This document shows, piece by piece, positions 52,201 to 60,167 of a stretch of DNA of 64,000 bases. Below the pieces are notes generated by a model that worked only from the letters and a program-made list of their open reading frames with translations, searched no databases and was not told the origin of the DNA. Location: contig CALSRO010000009.1 in NCBI GenBank assembly GCA_943788775.1, positions 62,001-126,000 on the forward strand, in the 5' to 3' direction. A program made the translations under genes and the position numbers. Position 1 is the first letter of the stretch, and the number at the start of each line of letters is the position of its first letter. Source of the DNA: an uncultured Flavobacteriales bacterium (GTDB lineage Bacteria; Bacteroidota; Bacteroidia; Flavobacteriales_G; Salibacteraceae).

Positions 52201-53281
52201 AGCCGCCATAACCCGTGTGACCATTGGATGAAAAGAAAAGGTGATCCTTACTTGCACCATAGGGAAAAACCTCGTTAAGCTCGGTATTCACGGCCCCTTC
52301 CAAAGGCGTTGGAGTTGTCCAGCCACCTGCGACTTTGTGAGCAACGTATATATCCATTTTCCACTTTTCACCACCTTGATTAGACGCAAAGAATATTGTG
52401 TTACCGTCAGGGGTTACAGACGGGTGCATGACCGAGAATGTGTCCGCGTTAAATGGAAGCAGTTCCGGCTTTGTAAGTCTTTTATCTTTTACAATGTCTG
52501 CCGTGTAGATTTTCAGATGTTCTACCTCTGATTTTTTCTTTGAGCTACGAACTTCTGAGAAGTAGACTTTGTTGTGAGCTGTGTCAACAGATAGTGTACC
52601 TACTTGATAATCGCCATATAATCTTGTGAGGAAATTTTTTGGTTTTTCAGTGACAAGGCCATTATCATCTTTAAATTTTGCGTAATAGATGGCCATATAC
52701 GGCAGGTTCGTTTGGGGTGAGCTATTATCTAAAACATAATCAAGGTTTCGTTCTGTAGTATAGATTATTCCGTTTTTGTAGATAGCTGGAGAAAAATCTG
52801 CGTATTGAGAATTGATACCTCTTATTTGGTTTACCGTATAATTTTTTGGGGCGAGTGACCAAGTTTCAACCTCTCGGATGGATTGTGACATCAGGCGAAC
52901 AACAAAACTTTCAGGATAAGCCTTAAGGTATCTTTCGAACTGATTTTTAGCTTGTGCAGACTTTCCGTTTCGAATAAGCATTTGCCCATAATTCACAAAA
53001 CCCACATCGGACAAACCAGATAAAGCGTCCGTACGCTCATAATTGAGTTCAGCTTCCTTGTATTTACCCTGATAACGATAGGCATTTCCGAGCATCTCGA
53101 AAGACTTAGTGTCTTCCTTTGATCGCTTAAGGTATCGCTCATAAATCTTTGCAGCCTCAGCGTACCTGCCTTGCTCCATTAATTTATCTGCACGGTCTTG
53201 CGCCAAAGATTCTGCAGAGAGAAATACTATCTGCAAAAGGATTAAGGTGGTTAGGAATATGTAGTATCGATAATTCTGCAA
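49250..53281 (-). CDS. TPR-PD40-OmpA protein with six SpaA/CarbReg-like repeats and two OmpA domains
   Basis: 1343 residues. Signal peptide; TPR repeats (about 30-130); PD40 repeats with NGKSA, SSNGHTGYGGLDIYKS and FSSERDGGQGRDDIYQF; then six carboxypeptidase-regulatory-like repeats of about 90-110 residues (pattern GIMVYAVDEQGNIIDSAMTD-GAGNFAFKSL); then two consecutive OmpA-like domains (about 1100-1220: YFDYKSSIL ... LNSHTDQAESLGN; and 1230-1343: YDFNEWMLPAEGS ... LDGYADTWGTYAVNQRISELRAENI). It sits next to the PorP/SprF gene (2 bases), a common T9SS pairing. Anchored to peptidoglycan. Confidence 0.85.
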   Translation of the reverse strand: MQNYRYYIFLTTLILLQIVFLSAESLAQDRADKLMEQGRYAEAAKIYERYLKRSKEDTKSFEMLGNAYRYQGKYKEAELNYERTDALSGLSDVGFVNYGQMLIRNGKSAQAKNQFERYLKAYPESFVVRLMSQSIREVETWSLAPKNYTVNQIRGINSQYADFSPAIYKNGIIYTTERNLDYVLDNSSPQTNLPYMAIYYAKFKDDNGLVTEKPKNFLTRLYGDYQVGTLSVDTAHNKVYFSEVRSSKKKSEVEHLKIYTADIVKDKRLTKPELLPFNADTFSVMHPSVTPDGNTIFFASNQGGEKWKMDIYVAHKVAGGWTTPTPLEGAVNTELNEVFPYGASKDHLFFSSNGHTGYGGLDIYKSYLVDGKWTKPVNLKSPINSEFDDFGICFRNEEQGYFSSERDGGQGRDDIYQFVRLADPNDTARMEVSGFFDYSELPPDGFKLQLFDENDNLLEESVTDSLGNFAFTELPTNKKYRVEVANASAQILDQSSIYLLNEEGEKVMLLDRVSESQFAFTTLKREEFESLSMIETDNSTLGLYDIFGQLYAELPSQSVSGISLVIVDDDGNIIQETLTDSIGLYSFDDLATFKNYTVKYQGKDSIVYLTTVFYQNSNGIVQVLDTNNSLFELNRLKLARTIKPMNAVPAKGLLEYDGYPLANVRMLMLDSNDRQLRAALSDENGSFDFGEISADEEFRIILPDSINELEAKANLYFLNSKGEAVVFADNWKDGTFAFKSLRRDEYEGFAVFEEDSELTKFGFHGQVFRKLAGDYSDGLKIFAVDDNGRIVETVYADSNGFFDFTKLQSDQHYSFRVAESDQSNLNVDIYDLDGNLIAHLRLDELSQYMYERLQSDDRDLFRMLEEDKTMLSSGYVAGSLYKKLPGDYKEGIMVYAVDEQGNIIDSAMTDGAGNFAFKSLSRERDFTLQVMDEDDSGLNLGFYDYDGKLNGYAQLGADNTYNYSKLVLEAASELGEIEEIDDASYVYGRAYIKLPGDYPEGTRIVALDPDGKIVEVSTLNKVGKFTFKNLAKDGSYFFRIEEDDDLAKIELLDRFGNLLQTPEKAGEIWVFDRLAHDKYSLALKTVDDSNLDHDRFASETPKKDEALTSGENIIYFDYKSSILTEDDSLLLWGIVKAMRADEGRYLKLNSHTDQAESLGNRSFSALRSVAIVQYLDARGISTDRIYVQNWEDTKPIIDCSDGIPCNKEDRKQNQRTELSIVDISQWPTTPDYIITYDFNEWMLPAEGSEGVFAAIKVLKENPEALVKLDGYADTWGTYAVNQRISELRAENIRNIIIGNNISEDRVEIIWHGESVPFGGCLLYYPCPVDDRKQNRRVEIRLQK

Positions 53282-53283
53282 TG

Positions 53284-54243
53284 CTAAAAATATCGGGGTG
53301 ATACGGTGGACGATCTACTTATTCCGAAGTCGTAACCAAAGAACAACTCGTGGCTAGTGCCTTGTTGTTGAAGTTTCAAACTATTCAATGGGTAATCAAA
53401 AGAGTATCCAACTCTGATTTTACGATTAAAAATGTATTCGAAAATGAGAACAGCCCCATAGTCTGTTCGCGCAGTCAGGCCAAGCCAAAGCTTTTGATCT
53501 ATCAAAACGGAAAAGTTTGCATCCAGCATGCCTCTATACAATCCCGCTTGTTTGTACATGACGCTTGGTTTTAAAGTAATCTTTTGGTTGAGTACGAATG
53601 CGCGGCCAGCAGTGGCCGAGAAATGGCGAAACTGATTGTAAACAGCAGGGTCACCGCCATTGATACCGGACCCGACATTGGTGTCTAGAATACTTATGGT
53701 AGGAGAGGTGAGGTGCGCCAGTTCCATTCCGAAATACATCTTGTTATTATTCCAATATGCTCCAAAATCTACATCAGGGCTCCAAGCGTTGCGCACTCCA
53801 TAGGTGGGAACAATGTCACCTTGGTCTTTGTAGTCAATTCTATCCCAATGAAAAACGTGGTAATACACACCAGCTCCGAGTCCTAGCGACATCTTGCCTC
53901 TAAACATTGGGAATCGATAGGCATAATCTACTTCTGCGTTTATTGTATTTCTCGGCCCGATAATGTCGTTAGTGATTTGAAAACCAAGTCCCATCTTTCG
54001 CCTCACAAGCGGGCCATGAATGGCGGCCGTTTGAGTCATAGGCGCTCCGTCAAATCCCACCCACTGATTGCGGACCAATAGAACAGTACTCAAGACCTCA
54101 CGGCTGCCAGCGTAAGCTGGATTAATGCCCAAGGGGTTGAACATGTATTGATTAAATTTCGGATCTTGTTGTCCTTGAGACTCCTGGTAGATGCAGGACA
54201 ACAGTGTGATGAACAGGGCGATATGTAGGTTAATCCATTTCAT
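53284..54243 (-). CDS. PorP/SprF-family type IX secretion outer-membrane protein
   Basis: 319 residues with the PorP/SprF pattern: QQDPKFNQYMFNPLGINPAYAGSREVLSTVLLVRNQWVGFDGAPMTQTAAIHGPLVRRKMGLGFQI near the N-terminus and a barrel ending (RIGYSFDYPLNSLKLQQQGTSHELFFGYDFG, with an aromatic last residue). Such barrels work with type B C-terminal domains for secretion or surface retention; the type B cargo gene upstream overlaps this gene by 1 base, so the two are coupled. Confidence 0.9.
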   Translation of the reverse strand: MKWINLHIALFITLLSCIYQESQGQQDPKFNQYMFNPLGINPAYAGSREVLSTVLLVRNQWVGFDGAPMTQTAAIHGPLVRRKMGLGFQITNDIIGPRNTINAEVDYAYRFPMFRGKMSLGLGAGVYYHVFHWDRIDYKDQGDIVPTYGVRNAWSPDVDFGAYWNNNKMYFGMELAHLTSPTISILDTNVGSGINGGDPAVYNQFRHFSATAGRAFVLNQKITLKPSVMYKQAGLYRGMLDANFSVLIDQKLWLGLTARTDYGAVLIFEYIFNRKIRVGYSFDYPLNSLKLQQQGTSHELFFGYDFGISRSSTVSPRYF

Positions 54244-54995
54244 TACCTCGATATTTCAATCCATCCTTTATAGTTGCTATCGTCAAACTTGGCGATAAAG
54301 TAATAGGTTCCCACCGGAAGTGGTTGTCCATTTCGGTGCAATCCAGTAAAAGAATTGTTTGTGTTGTTATAATCATCGGTTTCCCAGACCAATGCGCCAT
54401 ATCTATTGAATATGGAAACTTCTTTGGTGGAGAATGCAAAGGCATTGTCCACATGCCAATAGTCGTTGTCGCCATCATTGTTGGGAGTAATACCCGTATA
54501 AAACCCTGGTGTACAATCGATAGAGTCGATAGGGGAGACACGCGCAGAGTTAGTCACACTCAAACCATTAGCACCAGTGATGGTGACGCTATATGTTCCG
54601 ACTACTAATCCTGTTGCGCTTTCGGTAGTGGCTCCATTGCTCCATTGATAAACGAGTGGTTCGGTTAATTTATCGCTTACAAAAGACACTGTGATGGCAC
54701 CATCATTGGCACCAATACATGCCGCACTGTCCACGGATAACTGGGCGATAAGCGGATCGCTCAATACATAATTCGATTGTTGGAAACCCTCCGATAGAAT
54801 CAAATTGGTGTTGACCCGAGTGATGGTCAATGGCTCACCAAGTGATGCGGAAAACGTAAAATCAGACCCGTTATCATATTCTGTATAGCCACTGCCAATG
54901 AGTTGACGATCAAGCTCAATTTGTTGGGCATAGGATGTGCCAATCATCATAAGCACCGAAAAGAGTAAAAATGATATGTGCGTTCTATAACTCAT
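54243..54995 (-). CDS. Type IX secreted protein with type B (gliding-motility) C-terminal domain
   Basis: 250 residues. Signal peptide MSYRTHISFLLFSVLMMIGTSYA; one SprB-like repeat (SVDSAACIGANDGAITVSF ... GTYSVTITGANG, about 80-145); and a TIGR04131-type C-terminal domain (FYTGITPNNDGDNDYWHVDNAFAFSTKEVSIFNRYGALVWETDDYNNTNNSFTG). This CTD is the signal used with SprF-type proteins, and the SprF gene starts immediately downstream. The small size suggests a carrier or adhesin. Confidence 0.9.
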   Translation of the reverse strand: MSYRTHISFLLFSVLMMIGTSYAQQIELDRQLIGSGYTEYDNGSDFTFSASLGEPLTITRVNTNLILSEGFQQSNYVLSDPLIAQLSVDSAACIGANDGAITVSFVSDKLTEPLVYQWSNGATTESATGLVVGTYSVTITGANGLSVTNSARVSPIDSIDCTPGFYTGITPNNDGDNDYWHVDNAFAFSTKEVSIFNRYGALVWETDDYNNTNNSFTGLHRNGQPLPVGTYYFIAKFDDSNYKGWIEISR

Positions 54996-55457
54996 TTAAA
55001 AATCTAATTCGCTGTAAATGCGAATGCTGCCATCGTTTGTAATAATTTTTGTGGCACCGCCTTGTTTGATATCACCTTGTATTTCAACATAGCTGCTTGT
55101 ATTGGTTATGTTGAGTGTGCCATCGTAGTCCAGATTTCCTTTAACCGTAGCTATGCCGCCCGAGATATTAAAATCTCCTGAGGTGTTTAAATCTAAGGTG
55201 CTATTCGTAGTGAAGGTTCCACCGGACATATTTAGTGTTCCGTTTAGGTTTAATCCATTACAAGCTGCGGTTCCAGACGTAATTGAAACGGTATAAATAG
55301 ATCCTATAACTGCACTATCGCTTCCGTCAGGATCAGAAAGTACGGGCGTCCAAGTGGTTATACCCGTCCAGTTTCCAGACAACAAAGTGGTATGCGTTTG
55401 TGCCTTGACCGAGGTCATGCAAACGATGAATAATATGGACATCAAATGTTTTATCAC
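54996..55457 (-). CDS. Small secreted beta-rich protein
   Basis: 153 residues. Signal peptide MIKHLMSILFIVCMTSVKA; the mature part is Ser/Thr/Gly/Asn-rich with short alternating strands (GTLNMSGGTFTTNSTLDLNTSGDFNISGGIATVKGNLDYDGTLNI), which looks like a short beta-helix or hemagglutinin-like repeat. No conserved family recognised. Its start overlaps the stop of the long repeat protein by 4 bases, and it ends directly before the type B CTD gene, so it is likely part of the same secreted complex. Confidence 0.65.
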   Translation of the reverse strand: MIKHLMSILFIVCMTSVKAQTHTTLLSGNWTGITTWTPVLSDPDGSDSAVIGSIYTVSITSGTAACNGLNLNGTLNMSGGTFTTNSTLDLNTSGDFNISGGIATVKGNLDYDGTLNITNTSSYVEIQGDIKQGGATKIITNDGSIRIYSELDF

Positions 55458-58400
55458 GGTACCATGGAAGTTTTAGTGACCCAAGAACCAGATTCCCTGC
55501 GTTCGAAGACTAGATTGTTGCCTGATCGTTTTATTCTCCACGTGCCATCTGTTGAAGGATCACCGAAATAGAAGGCATCACTTGAGCCGGTTTCGATGTC
55601 ACCCGCCACATCAAGCGTTGAGGTGGCTGTTGTATGATTGTTTCCAATGGCAACCGAAGTTGTGGATGTTAGTGTTAGCAATGGATTTCCATCATTCATG
55701 TAGAGATAAAATGGATGATTCGTTGTTGTTCCGATAGCCCCATATGTGGCATCGATGTATGATTCGATATCGATGCTTCCATTGGTATGCTTAAAGCCAT
55801 ATGCTGTTCCTGAGGTTTGCAATGTCAATTTGTTGCTGGGGTTAGTGGTTCCAATACCTACATTACCACTGAAATAGTTGAAGTCTTCATTAATCGAGTA
55901 AACGCCATAATTAGTTCCTACGCCAGTTTCAAAATCAGAGTACAAGCCAAAGGCAATATCTGAAGCGTTGTCATTTCTAATGGTAGATTCAAATGAAATT
56001 AATGTGTCATTTCCACTGTTTTTTCCGTCAACATAAGATCTGAACGCTTTTTTGCTTAGATTTCCATCATCATCAAGCCTGCTGTAGACGCCTTCTTTTC
56101 TGGTGTTACCATTAACGGAGTTGTCGATGAATAATCCGCCTTGACCGCTGCCGCCCCCATTTGCATAAAGTGTAGCCACATAACCGGCATGGGGTGAATT
56201 GGTGCCTACACCAAGTCGTGATCCTGTTGATAGATAAGTATTTGCGCCTGAGTTGGTCCATTTGGATGATCCTGCACCAAGGGATGACCAACCCAAAACA
56301 CCAGCACCATTAGTTGTGAGCACTTGACCACTGGTGCCATCAGAGGCCGGTAGCCCATAAGCATCCTTAATGATCAAACTATCCATGACTACACCGCCTT
56401 TGACCACCAAAACAGTATCGTTTTGTGAAGAGGCCATAGTAAATGTGGAGTCTTCGAGTTTGAGGGTAAGATCAGGGTCATTATCGACTATTGAACCAGC
56501 GGTGCCTGAAGGCCATAGAAAAAGACCTGAGAAATCACTATCAAATGCATAGGCACTAGCATAGCCATCCTTAATATGTCTATAATCCGAGCCGTCATAA
56601 TACATGTTGTTTCCGAAGAAATCGATGGGAGAACTACCGTCTATCACTAAGGTAGAATCTACTTGAAACTGTGCATCAGGATGATCGTTTAAAACGCCCA
56701 CACTGCCGCCTTCGAAAATGGCAGAATACTCGGATCCGAAGCTGTAGAGACCAATGCTGGATGCTCCGCCTGAGGTCACATTGGCCTTGGAATAAACTCC
56801 ATAATAGGTGTTGGAACCGCCACCACCGCTGGTTGGTTCGCTGTGAATTCCATAAATAGTTGTTGAGCCATTTCCGCCATCATCAACACTAGATCGGATG
56901 CCATAGCGGCTTCCAGAAGATGCTACAGCATCACCATCAGCATGTATTAAGGCACCAGGGGTAGAGGTGCCAATTCCAACGGCTTTAGTTGTGTACAGCG
57001 CAGTGGCAGTAGTATCCCAATCTCCATCATCACCAGATCCAGGTGACTCCCATCGTGCAACGCCATTGTTGTCTGATGTCAAAACCTTACCATTGCCAGC
57101 ATTTGTTGGAATAATCAAACTATCACCCACATATACCGCACCTGACTCGAAGTAGGCCGCATAGTTTTCCGATGCGTTTTCTGCTCGGGTATAAATACCG
57201 TAGTGAATTCCAGATGTGTTTGAAGTGCCAATTGCTCGCCCGAAAACACCGATCACATCTCCTGTTCCTCTACCAATACCATAAACACCTGCATCGCTGG
57301 TGGTGTAACTAAGGTTTTCATTCAAGGCACCCTGTACTCCACGGTTATTAGCAGCACCACCGGCCTCACCATACACACCTATGTTTAAAAAGGAAGGGCC
57401 ATTTAAGGCGGTGCCCCACAGTCCTCTAGCTGTTCCAGCTGTGGATGATCCTGGAGATGTAACAATGGAGCGAATACCAGTATTTGTAATTGCTCCAGAA
57501 GCTCTCACTCTCAAGCCCTGGGATTGAGTGCCTGTGCCACCTGTAGTATTCGAGGCCTCTACAAGCATTCCAATAACATCGGTTGTTGCGACATCGGTAT
57601 TTATATAGGCGCTTGTATCATGTGAGGTGCTTTGTAGGTGTAATAGATATTCAGGAGCAGCAATACCAATACCTACGTTTTTGTTGAGGACATACACGCT
57701 GTCATTGTTTTCCGTCCAAACACTGCCTGTAGTGGCAATTTCACTCAATGCAATGGTGTGTACCGTATCTCCATTGTATACAAACATCAATGAATCTCCA
57801 ACCACACCCGCGAAATTGAAGGTGTCTAGTTCGTTGGTGTTTGACGTATCTGAAAACAACAATGCTAAATCAGCCTGCACGGTATCGCCATCTTCAGATG
57901 TGATAACCAAGTTGGTTCCTTGTAAGTCTAAACTTTGCACTGAGTCAGTTGCGATGAGTGAAGCTAGATTAGCCTGTACTGTATCACCGTCTTCTGAAGT
58001 AATGACTAAGGTCGTTCCGTTCAGTGCTAAACTTTGCACCGAATCAGTTGCAATGAGTGAAGCTAGATTAGCTTGCACTGTATCTCCGTCTTCTGAAGTA
58101 ATGACTAAGGTCGTTCCGTTCAGTGCTAAACTTTGCACCGAATCAGTTGTAATGAGTGAAGCTAGATTAGCCTGTACTGTATCACCGTCTTCTGAAGTAA
58201 TGACTAAGGTCGTTCCGTTCAGTGCTAAACTTTGCACCGAATCAGTTGCAATGAGTGAAGCTAGATTAGCTTGCACTGTATCTCCGTCTTCTGAAGTAAT
58301 GACTAAGGTCGTTCCGTTCAGTGCTAAACTTTGCACCGAATCAGTTGTAATGAGTGAAGCTAGATTAGCCTGTACTGTATCACCGTCTTCTGAAGTAATG

Positions 58401-59881
58401 ACTAAGGTCGTTCCGTTCAGTGCTAAACTTTGCACCGAATCAGTTGCAATGAGTGAAGCTAGATTAGCTTGCACTGTATCTCCGTCTTCTGAAGTAATGA
58501 CTAAGGTCGTTCCGTTCAGTGCTAAACTTTGCACCGAATCAGTTGTAATGAGTGAAGCTAGATTAGCTTGCACTGTATCTCCGTCTTCTGAAGTAATGAC
58601 TAAGGTCGTTCCGTTCAGTGCTAAACTTTGCACCGAATCAGTTGCAATGAGTGAACCTAGATTAGCTTGCACTGTATCTCCGTCTTCTGAAGTAATGACT
58701 AAGGTCGTTCCGTTCAGTGCTAAACTTTGCACCGAATCAGTTGCAATGAGTGGAGCTAGATTAGTTTGTACGGTATCACCGTCTTCTGAAGTAATGACTA
58801 AGGTTGTTCCGTTCAGTGCTAAACTTTGCACCGAATCAGTTGCAATGAGTGAAGCTAGATTAGCCTGCACTGTATCACCGTCTTCTGAAGTGATAACCAA
58901 GGTTGTACCGTTGAGTGCTAAACTAGAAACGGAATCGGACGCGGTTGACGCAACCAGTCCTGATAGATCGGCAGTTACCGTATCATTTGTTGCATCAATA
59001 AGATGTAAATCTGTTCCAACTAAAACTGCGTTGACCAAAGTGTCCTCAAAGGCGGATCCGCCTCCTAATCCTGAAAGTTCCGCTGAATCAATAAGCTGGC
59101 CGCCTTCATAAATTTTTAATAGTGTGCCATCCAGGACCAAGGAGTCAATCTTTTCATTGGTCGCATCGGCATCTGGAAGGACAATATTGTTTCCATCAGA
59201 GATGAAAAGGGTGTCATCATTGAGGGATAAGAACTGGATCTCATTGGTTGTGTCATTGTCCAAGCTTGTTCCACCCGAAAGATTAGAGACATCAATGTCA
59301 ATGACGTTTCCGCCTTGATAGATTCTCAATGTATCTGTACCAACCACCTTACCTGAATCGATGCTGCTTGCTGCCCCCGCCAATCCGCTCATATCGGTGG
59401 TGTCATTGCCCTGATTCGTGTATATGATGTAGTTGGTTCCGTTTAATGCAGCGCTGTCTATGACTAAAACATTACCTGCAGACTCTGCATACAATGCAAA
59501 TGGTACACTGGTTAACTCAGTTGCATTGCCCATAACAACCCCGTCCACTTCCACTTGCAGATATAATCCGCCACCTGCCCAATCGACAGCGGAAAAATCG
59601 TCAACGGTAGTTCCTCTTCCTATTTGGATAGTGAATAAACCAAACCGATTGGTAGTGACTCCTGGCCAAGATTCGGTGTAAACCGGAACAAAGACGATTG
59701 AGTCAATAATCGTGATGGTTATATCCAACGATTGATTGGCTAATGGAGCACCCGAAGTATCGCGCGCGACTGCCTGATAATTGATTGTGTTTGGAGCTTG
59801 TGCACTGACATTCTCAGGAAATGAGAAGACTGCTAACGTGAATAGGCCTAGGGCAAGGCCAGCTTTTCTAAGTAAAGTCAT
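55454..59881 (-). CDS. Large secreted repeat protein (tail-fibre/adhesin-like)
   Basis: 1475 residues from MTLLRKAGLALGLFTLAVF (ATG 59881). After a signal peptide comes a beta-rich module (NTINYQAVARDTSGAPLANQSLDITITI ... GGGLYLQVEVDG) common at the N-terminus of Bacteroidota adhesins. It is followed by eleven 33-residue repeats (SLALNGTTLVITSEDGDTVQ). The C-terminal 650 residues are an asparagine/glycine-rich, tail-fibre-like region with short stems (VGIGTSTPGALIHADGDA). No S74 chaperone motif is obvious. A terminator-like site before 60168 closes the neighbouring gene. It is the first gene of the T9SS/OmpA/YfiR operon. Confidence 0.8.
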   Translation of the reverse strand: MTLLRKAGLALGLFTLAVFSFPENVSAQAPNTINYQAVARDTSGAPLANQSLDITITIIDSIVFVPVYTESWPGVTTNRFGLFTIQIGRGTTVDDFSAVDWAGGGLYLQVEVDGVVMGNATELTSVPFALYAESAGNVLVIDSAALNGTNYIIYTNQGNDTTDMSGLAGAASSIDSGKVVGTDTLRIYQGGNVIDIDVSNLSGGTSLDNDTTNEIQFLSLNDDTLFISDGNNIVLPDADATNEKIDSLVLDGTLLKIYEGGQLIDSAELSGLGGGSAFEDTLVNAVLVGTDLHLIDATNDTVTADLSGLVASTASDSVSSLALNGTTLVITSEDGDTVQANLASLIATDSVQSLALNGTTLVITSEDGDTVQTNLAPLIATDSVQSLALNGTTLVITSEDGDTVQANLGSLIATDSVQSLALNGTTLVITSEDGDTVQANLASLITTDSVQSLALNGTTLVITSEDGDTVQANLASLIATDSVQSLALNGTTLVITSEDGDTVQANLASLITTDSVQSLALNGTTLVITSEDGDTVQANLASLIATDSVQSLALNGTTLVITSEDGDTVQANLASLITTDSVQSLALNGTTLVITSEDGDTVQANLASLIATDSVQSLALNGTTLVITSEDGDTVQANLASLIATDSVQSLDLQGTNLVITSEDGDTVQADLALLFSDTSNTNELDTFNFAGVVGDSLMFVYNGDTVHTIALSEIATTGSVWTENNDSVYVLNKNVGIGIAAPEYLLHLQSTSHDTSAYINTDVATTDVIGMLVEASNTTGGTGTQSQGLRVRASGAITNTGIRSIVTSPGSSTAGTARGLWGTALNGPSFLNIGVYGEAGGAANNRGVQGALNENLSYTTSDAGVYGIGRGTGDVIGVFGRAIGTSNTSGIHYGIYTRAENASENYAAYFESGAVYVGDSLIIPTNAGNGKVLTSDNNGVARWESPGSGDDGDWDTTATALYTTKAVGIGTSTPGALIHADGDAVASSGSRYGIRSSVDDGGNGSTTIYGIHSEPTSGGGGSNTYYGVYSKANVTSGGASSIGLYSFGSEYSAIFEGGSVGVLNDHPDAQFQVDSTLVIDGSSPIDFFGNNMYYDGSDYRHIKDGYASAYAFDSDFSGLFLWPSGTAGSIVDNDPDLTLKLEDSTFTMASSQNDTVLVVKGGVVMDSLIIKDAYGLPASDGTSGQVLTTNGAGVLGWSSLGAGSSKWTNSGANTYLSTGSRLGVGTNSPHAGYVATLYANGGGSGQGGLFIDNSVNGNTRKEGVYSRLDDDGNLSKKAFRSYVDGKNSGNDTLISFESTIRNDNASDIAFGLYSDFETGVGTNYGVYSINEDFNYFSGNVGIGTTNPSNKLTLQTSGTAYGFKHTNGSIDIESYIDATYGAIGTTTNHPFYLYMNDGNPLLTLTSTTSVAIGNNHTTATSTLDVAGDIETGSSDAFYFGDPSTDGTWRIKRSGNNLVFERRESGSWVTKTSMVP
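57851..58940 (-). repeat. Eleven tandem 99-bp repeats within the adhesin gene
   Basis: Eleven near-identical 99-bp units code for the 33-residue repeat TDSVQSLALNGTTLVITSEDG... and its variants. Inner units differ by a few bases, in two alternating versions (one carrying CAATGAGTGAAGC, the other TAATGAGTGAAGC on the plus strand), so a 198-bp dimer is itself repeated. Outer units are more diverged. The alternation indicates recent expansion by recombination. Confidence 0.9.
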
Positions 59882-60123
59882 AGACTGCAATTGTTGTATT
59901 GAGCTGAACACAACACATTGATAATAAACTAGAAACCTCAGTGGTACTGCGCAATTAATGCGTAATCCTCAAATCCACGACAGGTTGTTGGCAAATAGTC
60001 AATGGGTTAGTGTTTAGTGCGTAAAAGTAAATTTTGAGATGCATTAAACCTATTGAAATACGTATTACCTGAAGCCAAGGTTGAGTTTAAAGCAATAAGG
60101 ATTCGAACGAGATTTCAACAAAT

Positions 60124-60152
60124 AAAAAAAGACCGACTAATCGATCTCTTTT
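60124..60152 (-). terminator. Possible terminator after the DUF2723 gene
   Basis: On the minus strand AAAAGA-(GAT)CGA ... TCGGTCTTTT with one bulge, followed by a T run. It lies 16 bases downstream of the stop at 60168. The stem is imperfect. Confidence 0.5.
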
Positions 60153-60167
60153 CATTTGGTTCAGAAT

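Noticed and set aside
57851-58940. Possible CRISPR array
   Set aside because: The 99-bp units are contiguous coding repeats without spacers, and the frame is kept throughout.
57627-59111. A 494-residue plus-strand reading frame opposite the adhesin repeats
   Set aside because: It is the complement of the 99-bp repeats. The repeat period, divisible by three, keeps the opposite frame open; no start region or domain supports it.
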